Below are positions 34,120 to 42,168 of a DNA stretch of 56,278 nt, in pieces. Numbering within the stretch: the first letter of the stretch is position 1; every line of letters starts with the position of its first letter. Source of the stretch: an uncultured Eubacteriales bacterium (GTDB taxonomy: Bacteria; Bacillota; Clostridia; Oscillospirales; Oscillospiraceae). Under the pieces are notes generated by a model. The model was given only the letters and a program-made list of their open reading frames with translations, did not search any database and was not told where the DNA came from. The DNA is taken from NCBI GenBank assembly GCA_900545925.1, contig URAZ01000022.1, positions 1 to 56,278 of the forward strand. The letters run 5' to 3'. The position numbers were made by a program, and so were the translations under genes.

Positions 34120-35163
34120 ATGAAAAAACTTCGTTGGGGCGTTATCGGCGCGGGCGGCATTGCAGACCGCAGAACGATTCCCGGAATGATGCTGGCGAAT
34201 AACGCCGAGCTGATTGCTGTAATGGAGATCAATATGGAGCTGGCGGAAAAGTCCCGCGCCAAGTGGGGCTGCAAGCGTGCGTATGACAGCGAGGCTGCGC
34301 TGCTGGCCGATCCCGAGATTGACGCGGTTTATATCGCGTCCCCCGTTGTGCTGCACGCCAAGCAGGCCATGATGGCCGCCGACGCTGGCAAGCATATTCT
34401 GATTGAAAAGCCGCTGGCCATGACCTCGGAAGAGGGGCAGAAGGTCGTTGACTACTGTGAGAGCAAGGGCGTCAAGATTGCGGCAGGTCTGATGATGCGC
34501 TTTGGCGCATACGTCATGGCTATGAAACAGGCCATTGCCGACGGCAAGATCGGCCGTCCGGTTTCGGGCTTCTCGCAGTTCACCTGCTGGTATCCCGATA
34601 TGCCCGGCAACTGGCGTCAGAGCAAGAAAAACGGCGGCGGCGGCGCAATGATGGACATGGGCGTGCACTGCATCGACCTGATGCAGTATGTCACCGGCTC
34701 AAAGGTCAAGCAGGTTGCGGCGTTCCACGACACGCTGACGTTCCACTATGAGGTGGAGGACACGTCTACGGTTCTGATGCGGCTGGAAAACGGCTGCGAG
34801 TGCGTGGTGCAGTCCAACTTCAATATCCCCGACGAAGCCTCCAAGTGGCGTCTTGAGTTCTTCGGCGATCAGGGTCATCTGGTTGGCGAAAACATCATCG
34901 GCCAGATCGACGGCGGTACGCTGGACGCGATGTTCTGCGGCGAGGTTGGCGGCTATGACGCACAGCAGGACACCAAGGACGTCAAGGGCGAGCAGCTGGA
35001 CGTGGAGTTCGGCAATATGTACACGCGCGAGATTGAGTCGTTCGGCAATTCGATCCTGAACAATCTTCCGCTGGAGGTTCCGGCGTCTGATGCGGTGCAG
35101 GTGCAGCGCGTTATGGAGGCGGCCTACCGTTCCAACGACAACAAGTGCGTTGTTGATCTGTAA
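34120..35163 (+). CDS. Gfo/Idh/MocA family oxidoreductase (second copy)
   Basis: A 347-residue dehydrogenase. The Rossmann motif GVIGAGGIADRRTIPG is at residues 7-22. IEKPLAMTSEEGQKVVDYCE holds the E-K-P lysine near 94. GGGAMMDMGVHCIDLMQYVTG near 175-195 has the D-x-x-x-H substrate-site pair. It is only distantly like the copy at 27.9 kb, so the two probably act on different intermediates. AAAGGAG precedes the ATG. The aminotransferase pair lies 220 bp downstream after a hairpin and a possible leader peptide. A keto product of this enzyme could be the substrate, or the source, for those aminotransferases. Confidence 0.9.
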   Translation: MKKLRWGVIGAGGIADRRTIPGMMLANNAELIAVMEINMELAEKSRAKWGCKRAYDSEAALLADPEIDAVYIASPVVLHAKQAMMAADAGKHILIEKPLAMTSEEGQKVVDYCESKGVKIAAGLMMRFGAYVMAMKQAIADGKIGRPVSGFSQFTCWYPDMPGNWRQSKKNGGGGAMMDMGVHCIDLMQYVTGSKVKQVAAFHDTLTFHYEVEDTSTVLMRLENGCECVVQSNFNIPDEASKWRLEFFGDQGHLVGENIIGQIDGGTLDAMFCGEVGGYDAQQDTKDVKGEQLDVEFGNMYTREIESFGNSILNNLPLEVPASDAVQVQRVMEAAYRSNDNKCVVDL

Positions 35164-35187
35164 TTCAAAGAAAATTCCACAATCATG

Positions 35188-35215
35188 CTTCCCGCGCCGC
35201 CTGCGGCGCGGGAAG
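35188..35215. terminator. Strong intergenic stem-loop
   Basis: CTTCCCGCGCCG and its complement pair around a 4-base loop, 24 bp after the second Gfo/Idh gene. There is no T-run on either strand, so it probably protects the mRNA end or attenuates weakly. Confidence 0.5.
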
Positions 35216-35269
35216 ATAAAAAGAAACTGATTCCATAACGGTAGCGTCAATGACGCGAAGAGGTAAACT

Positions 35270-35326
35270 ATGAACAGACCACTCGATTTTGCGGTCGGCT
35301 TGTTCAATTGCTGCCGCGATCCGTAA
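35270..35326 (+). CDS. Possible 18-residue leader peptide
   Basis: An ATG with a GAGGT ribosome binding site 6 bp upstream opens an 18-codon frame, MNRPLDFAVGLFNCCRDP, then TAA. It ends 57 bp before the first aminotransferase. No family is known to me. It may be a translated leader controlling the aminotransferases, a remnant of a larger gene, or chance. The adjacent cysteines and its place in the leader are the only hints. Confidence 0.35.
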   Translation: MNRPLDFAVGLFNCCRDP

Positions 35327-35383
35327 CTGCTTCAGAATGTCCGTCTGTCAACAAACTGATATTCTGAAAGGAGTCAATTTTAA

Positions 35384-36694
35384 ATGGAGAAGAAAGCATC
35401 GGATTTCCGGTATAACACCGGCGAAACCAAAGTCCCGTGGGCTGCGGTCGGCGAAAACTATAACGCGCAGGATTTGATGACCATCATCCGGTTTATGATG
35501 AAAGGCAAGGGCGAGGCCTACGACGAGGCGCTGAAAACGGTTGAGAAGGACGTTCTCGCGCTGGACAAGGTTTCCGCGCCCCCGGCAAAGCTGTCGCTGG
35601 ACGTGGAGGTTGGCAAGGCCGAGAATATGTGCGACGAATATCTGCACACCACTGGCTCTACATTTTTGACCAACTGCACAGCGGGCTTTGAGATTGCCTG
35701 CAAGTATACTGGACTGAAGCCAGGAGACGAGGTTATCGTCCCGGCCATCACGTTTGCCGCAACCATGGCGTATCCGCTTTCCATCAGCTGCAAGCTGGTG
35801 TTTGCGGATGTCGATCCGCTGACGCTGAATATGGATCCCAAGGACGTGGAGAAAAAGATCACCGACAAAACGAAGATGATCATCCCCGTCCACATTGGCG
35901 GCTATCCAGTCGATATGGATCCGATCATGGCGCTGGCCAAGCAGCACGATATTGTCGTCCTTGAGGACGCGGCGCACGCCTTTGGCGGCGAGTATAAGCA
36001 CCGCAAGCTCGGCACAATCGGCGATTTTGGCTCGTTCTCGTTCCACGAGGTCAAGAACATCACCTCCTTTGGCGAGGGCGGCATCCTGTGCTCCAACGTG
36101 ACAGAATTCCTGCCCGAGATGCGCCGCGCGCGCTTCCTTGGCACGGATTTCAGCAAGCATATCCCGAACTGGCTGTATGACGTCACCGCCATCCGCGGCA
36201 AGAACGGCCCGTTCGTCGCAACCAACTTCTCCACCACCGAGATTCAGGGTCTGGGCTTGCAGCTCCAGATTGCCCGAATCGACCAGATTATCGAAGCGCG
36301 CCGCCGCGCGTCCGAATATCTGACAAAGCGCCTTTCCGCCTGCGACGCTCTGATCCCGCAGGATCTGGGCAATGATGAAATCAAACCCACGTTCCATCTG
36401 TATCAGCTTCAGATCATCCCCGAAAAGGCGGGCGGCGATATTCAGCTGTTCAAGAAAAAGATGGACGCAAAGGGCGTCACGCAGATTCCTCACTTTGGCC
36501 CGCTGTATAAGTTCGAAATCCTGCGTGAGTATGGCTATGACGAAAAGGCAATCGCTGAGAGCTGCCCGGTGTGCGAGGAGGTATTCAACCACCGCTTTAC
36601 GCACTTCCCGATCTACGGCCTGACGCCGGAGCAGCTGGACTATATGGCCGACGCGATTCTCGAGTCTGTTGACGAGATGCAAAGAGGCGTGTAA
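35384..36694 (+). CDS. DegT/DnrJ/EryC1/StrS family aminotransferase (first of pair)
   Basis: A 436-residue PLP-dependent sugar aminotransferase; these exchange an amine and a keto group on a sugar or cyclitol. GDEVIVPAITFAAT is the conserved core strand. LEDAAHAFGGEYK has the Asp that holds the pyridine ring. FGSFSFHEVKNITSFGEGG contains Lys224, the PLP lysine, and the C-terminus has the usual HFPIYGLTPEQ block. The N-terminal 60 residues are longer than in typical members. AAAGGAG precedes the ATG. It is followed by a second, divergent family member, and no nucleotide-sugar synthesis genes are nearby, which favours a catabolic rather than cell-envelope role. Confidence 0.9.
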   Translation: MEKKASDFRYNTGETKVPWAAVGENYNAQDLMTIIRFMMKGKGEAYDEALKTVEKDVLALDKVSAPPAKLSLDVEVGKAENMCDEYLHTTGSTFLTNCTAGFEIACKYTGLKPGDEVIVPAITFAATMAYPLSISCKLVFADVDPLTLNMDPKDVEKKITDKTKMIIPVHIGGYPVDMDPIMALAKQHDIVVLEDAAHAFGGEYKHRKLGTIGDFGSFSFHEVKNITSFGEGGILCSNVTEFLPEMRRARFLGTDFSKHIPNWLYDVTAIRGKNGPFVATNFSTTEIQGLGLQLQIARIDQIIEARRRASEYLTKRLSACDALIPQDLGNDEIKPTFHLYQLQIIPEKAGGDIQLFKKKMDAKGVTQIPHFGPLYKFEILREYGYDEKAIAESCPVCEEVFNHRFTHFPIYGLTPEQLDYMADAILESVDEMQRGV

Positions 36695-36751
36695 GCGGCC
36701 AACGTTCGTAAATTTGCAACTGTTTTACACCTGAAGAAATGAGGTTTTAAC

Positions 36752-38026
36752 ATGAGCGAGAAAAAAGAAATTGTCATGAATGGCGCTGGCGTTGCCGAGC
36801 TGGGCTTCCCCGGCTGGCCGCAGTTTGACCCGAAGAGCAAGGCGGAAATCGCCGAAGCACTCGACACCGGCGCGGTCTGCTACTGGACCGGCCATAAGGG
36901 CATGGAATTTGAGGACAAGTTCGCCAAGTGGTGCGGCGCAAAGATGGCAATTTCCTGCACCAACGGCACGGCTGCGCTGCACATCGGCATCGCAACGCTG
37001 GGCATCGGCCCTGGCGATGAGGTGATCGTGCCGTCCTACTCGTTCATCGCGTCCTCGTTCGCGGTGGTGCAGGCGGGTGCGGTGCCCATCTTCTGCGACG
37101 TGGATGAGAGCCACACCATCGACCCTGATGACATCGAAAGCAAGATCACCGAGCGCACCAAGGGCATTGTCATTGTCCATCTGTATGGCGTTGTGTGTGA
37201 CATGGATCGCATCATGGCCATTGCCCGCAAGCATAACCTGTACGTTATCGAGGACTGCGCGCAGGCCATCGGCGGCAAGTATAAGGGCAAGTCCGTCGGC
37301 ACGATTGGCGACGTGGGCTGCTTCTCGTTTGCACAGTCCAAGCACTTCACCACCGGCGGCGAGGGCGGCATGGTCGTCACCAACGACGAGGATCGCGGCT
37401 GGGAGGCACGTTCGTTCCGTGACCACGGCTATGACGTCAAGGCCAGAATGAATATGCTGGCGCTGGAGGAGAAGCTGCCCTATATCCACAACCGTGTGGG
37501 TTTCAACTTCCGTATGACCGAGATGCAGTCCATCGTCGGCATCAACGAGCTGGCGCGTCTGGAAACGTGGAATCTGCCGCGCCGCTTTGAGTACGCCAAG
37601 ATGTACCGCGAGGCGCTGGGCAGGCTCGAGGGCGTCAAGTCGCTGCCGGTTGACACCGAGGAGCGTCAGTGCGCTTACTGGTGGTTCCCGATCATTCTGG
37701 ATCTGGACAAGCTGGACATCGACGCGCCCGCGTTCCTTAAGGAAATGGCCGGCATGGGCATTCCCTGCTACGGCATTCAATGGCCGGAAGCATACGAGGA
37801 AAAGGCATATAAGGAGCTCGGCGGCTTTGGCTCGCATAAGTTCCCGTTCTGCTCCAAGGAGTACACCCGCGAGGGTCTGACGTATGAGGGCGTTGTATGC
37901 CCGGTGGCAAAGAGCCTGCGTGCCCGCACGGTGAACCTGTTCCTGCATCCCACGTGGGAAAAGGAGCACATCCAGAGAGTCATCGACGCGTTCACCACAG
38001 TGCACAACGCGCATCTGAAAAAGTAA
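36752..38026 (+). CDS. DegT/DnrJ/EryC1/StrS family aminotransferase (second of pair)
   Basis: A 424-residue PLP aminotransferase. WTGHKGMEFEDKFAKWCGAK and CTNGTAALHIGIATLGIGPG form the start of the fold. GDEVIVPSYSFIASS and IEDCAQAIGGKYKG are the ring-binding region, and CFSFAQSKHFTTGGEGG carries the PLP lysine, Lys197. The general layout resembles scyllo-inosose aminotransferases and sugar aminotransferases alike; sequence alone does not decide. It starts 57 bp after its paralogue and both are probably co-transcribed. The pair may form a heteromer or act on two intermediates. A terminator-like hairpin follows the gene. Confidence 0.9.
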   Translation: MSEKKEIVMNGAGVAELGFPGWPQFDPKSKAEIAEALDTGAVCYWTGHKGMEFEDKFAKWCGAKMAISCTNGTAALHIGIATLGIGPGDEVIVPSYSFIASSFAVVQAGAVPIFCDVDESHTIDPDDIESKITERTKGIVIVHLYGVVCDMDRIMAIARKHNLYVIEDCAQAIGGKYKGKSVGTIGDVGCFSFAQSKHFTTGGEGGMVVTNDEDRGWEARSFRDHGYDVKARMNMLALEEKLPYIHNRVGFNFRMTEMQSIVGINELARLETWNLPRRFEYAKMYREALGRLEGVKSLPVDTEERQCAYWWFPIILDLDKLDIDAPAFLKEMAGMGIPCYGIQWPEAYEEKAYKELGGFGSHKFPFCSKEYTREGLTYEGVVCPVAKSLRARTVNLFLHPTWEKEHIQRVIDAFTTVHNAHLKK

Positions 38027-38052
38027 AACAGCAGAAGCTGTATAAAACCAGC

Positions 38053-38086
38053 AAGCTGCCGCAGCCAACGGCTGCGGCAGCTTTTG
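38053..38086 (+). terminator. Terminator or attenuator before the ceramidase-like gene
   Basis: AAGCTGCCGCAGCC and its exact complement form a 14-bp stem with loop AAC, followed by TTTT. The next gene's ribosome binding site starts only about 10 bp later, so this may set its share of the operon transcript. Confidence 0.8.
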
Positions 38087-38107
38087 CAGATACAGGAGGA
38101 AACAGAA

Positions 38108-39457
38108 ATGGCAAATTTACAGGCTGGCTTTGCACGCGTGGACGTTACCCCGCCGCTTGGCATTGAAATTTCGGGTTATTTTGTCGAGCGCTTTGCGTCC
38201 GGCATTCTTGACGCGCTGGAGGCTTCGGCGCTGGCGCTTCGCTGCGGCGACGATCAGGCGATTTTGATTGCGCTGGACAATCTGATGATCGACAAGGAGA
38301 CGATGCACGCCTATCGCGCGGCCATCGCCGAACGAACCGGCGTCAAGGCGGAGGCAGTGTTTATCGCCTGCTCGCACACGCACACAGGGCCGCTGGTTGG
38401 CAAGAGCGAGCTGGACGAAAACAAGTACGGCGAAAAGGAATATGGCGACTATCTGGGACGCAAGCTGTGCGACTGTGCGGTGATGGCAGTGCGCGACATG
38501 ACGGATGCGAAGATGGGCTACGCCGTGGGCTGTGCGCCGCATATCGCATTTGTGCGCCGCTTCCGGATGAAGGATGGCTCAATCCGCACAAATCCCGGCG
38601 TGAATAACCCCGATATCGTTGCGCCGATCGGCGATGTAGACGAGCGGGTGAACGTGCTACGCTTTGTGCGCAAGTGCGCGCCGGATATTGTAATTGCCAA
38701 CTTTGGCGTACACCCGGACGTGGTGGGCGGCGACGAGATTTCGGCGGACTTCCCGCGCTTTGTGCGCGAGACGACCGAGGCGGCGCTGGACAACGTGCGG
38801 TGCATGTTCTTTAACGGCGCGCAGGGCGACGTGAATCACGTGAATGTGCACCCTGTGGGCGGCGATGCAAACGGTCTGCATCCGTGCTTTGACGACGCAG
38901 ACCGCGGCTATGCGCACGCAAAGCACATGGGGCGCGTGATTGCGGGTGCGGTTTTGCAGGTATATGAAAAGGTGCAGTTCTGCGATGTGGACTGCGTCCG
39001 CACTGCCGAGCGGATTGTAAACGCGCCGTCGAATATGCCGACAGCCGAGGAGGCCGCGCGCGCGGAGAAAATTGTGGAGCTGCACAACGCCGGACGCGAT
39101 GCAGAGCTGCCGTTTGCGGGCATGGAGCTGACGACGGCGGTAGCCGAGGCGCTGCGGATGAAGCATCTGAAAGACGGCCCGGAGACGTTCCCGCTGCCGC
39201 TGAGCGGCGTACGCGTAGGACCGGTTGCGTTCCTTGGCATCCCCGGTGAACCGTTTACGGGCATCGGCCGGGGGCTGAAAGACGGTTCGCCGTTTGCCAT
39301 GACGCTGCCGTGCTGCCTGACGAACGGCGCGGAGGGCTATTACCCAATGAAAGAGGCGTACGACGAGGGCGGCTATGAGGCCAGAAGCTCCAACTTTAAG
39401 GCTGGCATTGCCGAGCTGCTCATCGACGAGGGCGTCAAGCTGCTGAAGTCGCTGTAA
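38108..39457 (+). CDS. Neutral/alkaline ceramidase-fold protein lacking the expected nucleophile
   Basis: A 449-residue protein matching the N-terminal domain of neutral/alkaline non-lysosomal ceramidases. ARVDVTPPLGIEISGYF is the opening, ACSHTHTGP holds zinc-site His90 and His92, and NFGVHPDVVGG follows. Ceramidases carry a nucleophilic Ser three residues before GDV; here NGAQGDVN has Gly237 at that place. It also lacks a signal peptide and is much shorter than secreted ceramidases (about 650 residues). So it is probably a cytoplasmic zinc hydrolase of a different substrate, perhaps an amide or ester in the sugar pathway. AGGAGG precedes ATG 38108. It lies 82 bp after the aminotransferase pair. 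Confidence 0.75.
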   Translation: MANLQAGFARVDVTPPLGIEISGYFVERFASGILDALEASALALRCGDDQAILIALDNLMIDKETMHAYRAAIAERTGVKAEAVFIACSHTHTGPLVGKSELDENKYGEKEYGDYLGRKLCDCAVMAVRDMTDAKMGYAVGCAPHIAFVRRFRMKDGSIRTNPGVNNPDIVAPIGDVDERVNVLRFVRKCAPDIVIANFGVHPDVVGGDEISADFPRFVRETTEAALDNVRCMFFNGAQGDVNHVNVHPVGGDANGLHPCFDDADRGYAHAKHMGRVIAGAVLQVYEKVQFCDVDCVRTAERIVNAPSNMPTAEEAARAEKIVELHNAGRDAELPFAGMELTTAVAEALRMKHLKDGPETFPLPLSGVRVGPVAFLGIPGEPFTGIGRGLKDGSPFAMTLPCCLTNGAEGYYPMKEAYDEGGYEARSSNFKAGIAELLIDEGVKLLKSL

Positions 39458-39464
39458 AAAAGAG

Positions 39465-39502
39465 AAAGCGTCCTTTCCTGGCCGGGGGAGGGACGCTTTT
39501 TT
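39465..39502 (+). terminator. Rho-independent terminator closing the sugar island
   Basis: AAAGCGTCC pairs with GGACGCTTT and the stem ends in six Ts. It follows the ceramidase-like gene by 7 bp. Confidence 0.8.
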
Positions 39503-39625
39503 GCTGCGCGCAGGGACGAACAGAGTCGTCTGCCCCCACAAACGCATGGCCGGCAACGTGTACAGGATTCCGATTACAGAGTAGAAACAGAGTCTGTTTT
39601 TGCCGCCCGCCTGACAGCAAGTCTA

Positions 39626-39654
39626 TTGACAGCGGCAGCCTGCGCGGCTATCAT
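39626..39654 (+). promoter_or_regulatory. Promoter of the M3 peptidase gene
   Basis: TTGACA (39626-39631) and TATCAT (39649-39654) are 17 bp apart and lie 60 bp before the peptidase start. The gap 39503-39625 has no gene I can support. Confidence 0.8.
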
Positions 39655-39713
39655 AAAATGATTCAGTACAAAACACATAGTTCAAAAACGACGCGAGGAG
39701 AAATCAGAACAAT

Positions 39714-41429
39714 ATGGATCATTACAAGTTTTCAACGCTGGAATACAAGCGCCCCGATGGGGAGGCGCATCGCGCACAGCTTATCAAATGGAAAGAAGCG
39801 GTCGAGCACGCGGAGAACTATGACGCACTGCGCAAGCTGATGCTTGAGATTGACCGCGAGAACTGCGAGCTGTTTACGCAGTATTCCATTGCACATATCC
39901 GCCACACGCTCGACACACGTGACGAGTTTTATGAGGCGGAGATTCAGTATTTGCAGGATACGCTGCCCACGCTCAGCGGCGACGAGGTTGCGCTCAGCGA
40001 GGCTATTGCGGCCAGCCCGTTCCGTGCGGACATTGAGCGGGATCTTGGCAAGCAGTACTTTGTCTCCATGGACTTACAGAAAAAGCTGTATTGCGAGGCC
40101 AACGTTCCGCTGCGCCAGCAGGAGAGCCGCCTGACCAATGAATATCAGAAAATCATGGCCACGGCAGAGATTCCGTTTGACGGCAAGAAGCTGAACCTTT
40201 ACGGCGTGCAGAAATACTTTGAACACCCTGACCGCGCGATGCGCGCCGCTGCCGTCAAGGCATACTCCAAATTTTATGAGGACAATGAGCCGCGTCTGGA
40301 ACAGATTTGGGATGAGCTGATTCGTATCCGCAACCAGATGGGCAAAAATCTTGGCTACGAAAATTACATTCCTGTCGGTTATCTGGAGCAGGGACGCACG
40401 GATTACGGCGAAAAAGAGGTCGCGTCTTTCCGCAAGCAGGTACGCACCGTTCTTGTTCCGCTGTGCAAGAAGCTCTATGACGCGCAGGCCAAGCGCCTTG
40501 GCGTTGATCACGTCATGTGGTACGACGAAAAGATGGTATTTCCGGATGGCAACGCTGAGCCTGCGGGTGACGACGCGTTCATGGTCAAGACCGCGCAGAA
40601 GATGTACCACGAGATCAGCCCGGAAACCGGCGAATTTATCGACTTCATGATCGACCATGAGCTGATGGATTTGCAGAACAAGCCCGGCAAGGCCTCCACC
40701 GGCTATATGACGAGTCTGCCCAGCCTGAAAGCACCGTTTGTGTTCTCCTGCTTTAACCATACGATTTTTGATATGCAGGTGCTGACGCACGAGCTGGGGC
40801 ACGCGTTTGCGGGCTATATGGCCATGCGCAGTCAGCCGATTTCAGACTATTACAGTGAATCGACCGACATCGCGGAGATTCACTCCATGTCCATGGAGCA
40901 GTTCGCCTATCCCTATGCCGAGTGGTTCTTTGGCGATCAGGTGGACAAGTTCCGGTTTGCGCACTTGCAGGAGGCGCTGACGTTTGTGCCGTTCGGCGTG
41001 GCGGTGGATGAGTTCCAGCACATCTGCTATGCGCATCCCGAGCTGACACCCAAGGAGCGGACGTACCAGTGGCATCTGCTGGAGGAGAAGTATATGCCGT
41101 GGCGCAAGTACGAGAACGACGCGTTTATGGAGCGCGGCGGCTACTGGTATCACAAGCTGCACATCTATCTCTATCCGTTCTACTATATCAACTATACGCT
41201 CACCACGATGGGCGCAATGGAATTTAAGAAGAAGTACGCCGAGGACAAAGCCACCGCGTGGCAGAACTATCTCAAGCTCTGCAAGACCGGCGGCAGCCGC
41301 AGCTATCTGGAGACGCTGCGCTATGCGGAGCTGTCCAATCCGTTTGAAGACGGCTCGGTTGCGCGCGCCTGCGGCTACGCGGAGGAAATTCTGCTCAAGC
41401 AAATTGCACAGCAGGAGAAGAACGCGTAA
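39714..41429 (+). CDS. M3 family oligoendopeptidase (PepF-like)
   Basis: A 571-residue cytoplasmic zinc peptidase of the M3 family, which trims short peptides. The N-terminal helical part runs to about residue 180. The catalytic motif HELGHAFAGY starts at His359: His359 and His363 bind zinc, Glu360 is the base, and the third zinc ligand is likely the Glu in DIAEIHSMSMEQFAYP near 388. Length agrees with M3B clostridial oligoendopeptidases. GAGGAG precedes the ATG. It has its own promoter and no operon partners, so it is probably ordinary peptide-turnover machinery unrelated to the sugar genes. Confidence 0.92.
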   Translation: MDHYKFSTLEYKRPDGEAHRAQLIKWKEAVEHAENYDALRKLMLEIDRENCELFTQYSIAHIRHTLDTRDEFYEAEIQYLQDTLPTLSGDEVALSEAIAASPFRADIERDLGKQYFVSMDLQKKLYCEANVPLRQQESRLTNEYQKIMATAEIPFDGKKLNLYGVQKYFEHPDRAMRAAAVKAYSKFYEDNEPRLEQIWDELIRIRNQMGKNLGYENYIPVGYLEQGRTDYGEKEVASFRKQVRTVLVPLCKKLYDAQAKRLGVDHVMWYDEKMVFPDGNAEPAGDDAFMVKTAQKMYHEISPETGEFIDFMIDHELMDLQNKPGKASTGYMTSLPSLKAPFVFSCFNHTIFDMQVLTHELGHAFAGYMAMRSQPISDYYSESTDIAEIHSMSMEQFAYPYAEWFFGDQVDKFRFAHLQEALTFVPFGVAVDEFQHICYAHPELTPKERTYQWHLLEEKYMPWRKYENDAFMERGGYWYHKLHIYLYPFYYINYTLTTMGAMEFKKKYAEDKATAWQNYLKLCKTGGSRSYLETLRYAELSNPFEDGSVARACGYAEEILLKQIAQQEKNA

Positions 41430-41483
41430 AAGCAGCAACGGCCGCGGCGAAAGAGGGAGAAAGAGTCTGACGGCTCTTTTCCT

Positions 41484-41650
41484 GAGCTTGTCAAAAAAGT
41501 ATTTTTGACAAGCTCTCAAACGCGATCCGCTTCGCTGGGTTCTCGTCGCAACAAACTGCGCATTCCTCGCCCCGCCGCAAACGGCAGGTCTCGTTCGCTC
41601 CGTTGTTGCTCCTCTCCGAATGTGAACCACTTCGCTGGGTTCACATTCGG
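41484..41650. repeat. Intergenic repeat with stem-loops, copy B
   Basis: The region opens with a 14-bp hairpin (GAGCTTGTCAAAAA with complement, 41484-41497 and 41502-41515). The 30-bp core shared with copy A follows at 41565-41594. A 13-bp perfect hairpin ends the unit (CCGAATGTGAACC, 41616-41628, with 41638-41650). Copy A has the same core-spacer-hairpin order. No gene is supported between 41430 and 41715. Confidence 0.65.
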
Positions 41651-41715
41651 TTATAATTCGTTCTAGTATCCGAGCATTCCTTGCCGGAAATCTGCAGAAT
41701 GTCGTCAACCGCTGA

Positions 41716-41967
41716 GCGTTTAAAAAAGCGGGACTGTATGACCGGCATCATATGGGGATATACCTCAAATGCGCGCCTTTGGATGAGCCGGTATTTCAGT
41801 TCCTTGACCGAAAGCGCAGCGAGGGTAAACCCTTCTACGTCTACATGACTGCTGCATCCAACAAGTTTCTGCGGCGTTATTACGCACAGGTGCGGGACTA
41901 TCTTTCTACATTGGACAATCTGACGCCGGTAGATATGGATTCCACCGGGCTGAAAACAAGCGACTGA
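41716..41967 (+). pseudogene. IS110-type transposase, C-terminal fragment
   Basis: An open stretch of 84 codons lacks a start with a ribosome binding site. It encodes AGLYDRHHMGIYLKCAPLDE and FLDRKRSEGKPFYVYMTAAS followed by NKFLRRYYAQVRDYL. This resembles the conserved C-terminal end of IS110/IS116-family transposases, where the R-x-x-GKP-x-x-V-x-x-T-A-x-NK block is typical. The catalytic DEDD domain and most of the transposase are missing. It marks the left part of a decayed mobile region that runs to about 46.0 kb. Confidence 0.55.
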
Positions 41968-42129
41968 CGTAGTCCCTATTTTCACACTTTTTATTAGACC
42001 AGCGCTTTGTGGTGGCCTTTTTGTGTTGCCTTTTTGCGCTGCCTGCCTTTTGCAAATTTTTCTTGGGTCAGATCCTGTTTGGGGCTTGACTTTTTATTTG
42101 CAGGCTTCGATGCAGAATGATAAAAAAGC

Positions 42130-42163
42130 AGGAGACCCGTCCACAAATATGGACGGGTCTCCT
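42130..42163 (-). terminator. 14-bp hairpin at the edge of the relaxase remnant
   Basis: AGGAGACCCGTCCA and its exact complement enclose CAAATA. On the minus strand it is followed by GC and six Ts, so it can end leftward transcription. It lies directly before the broken relaxase. No other gene is supported between 41968 and 42168. Confidence 0.6.
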
Positions 42164-42168
42164 ACTAT

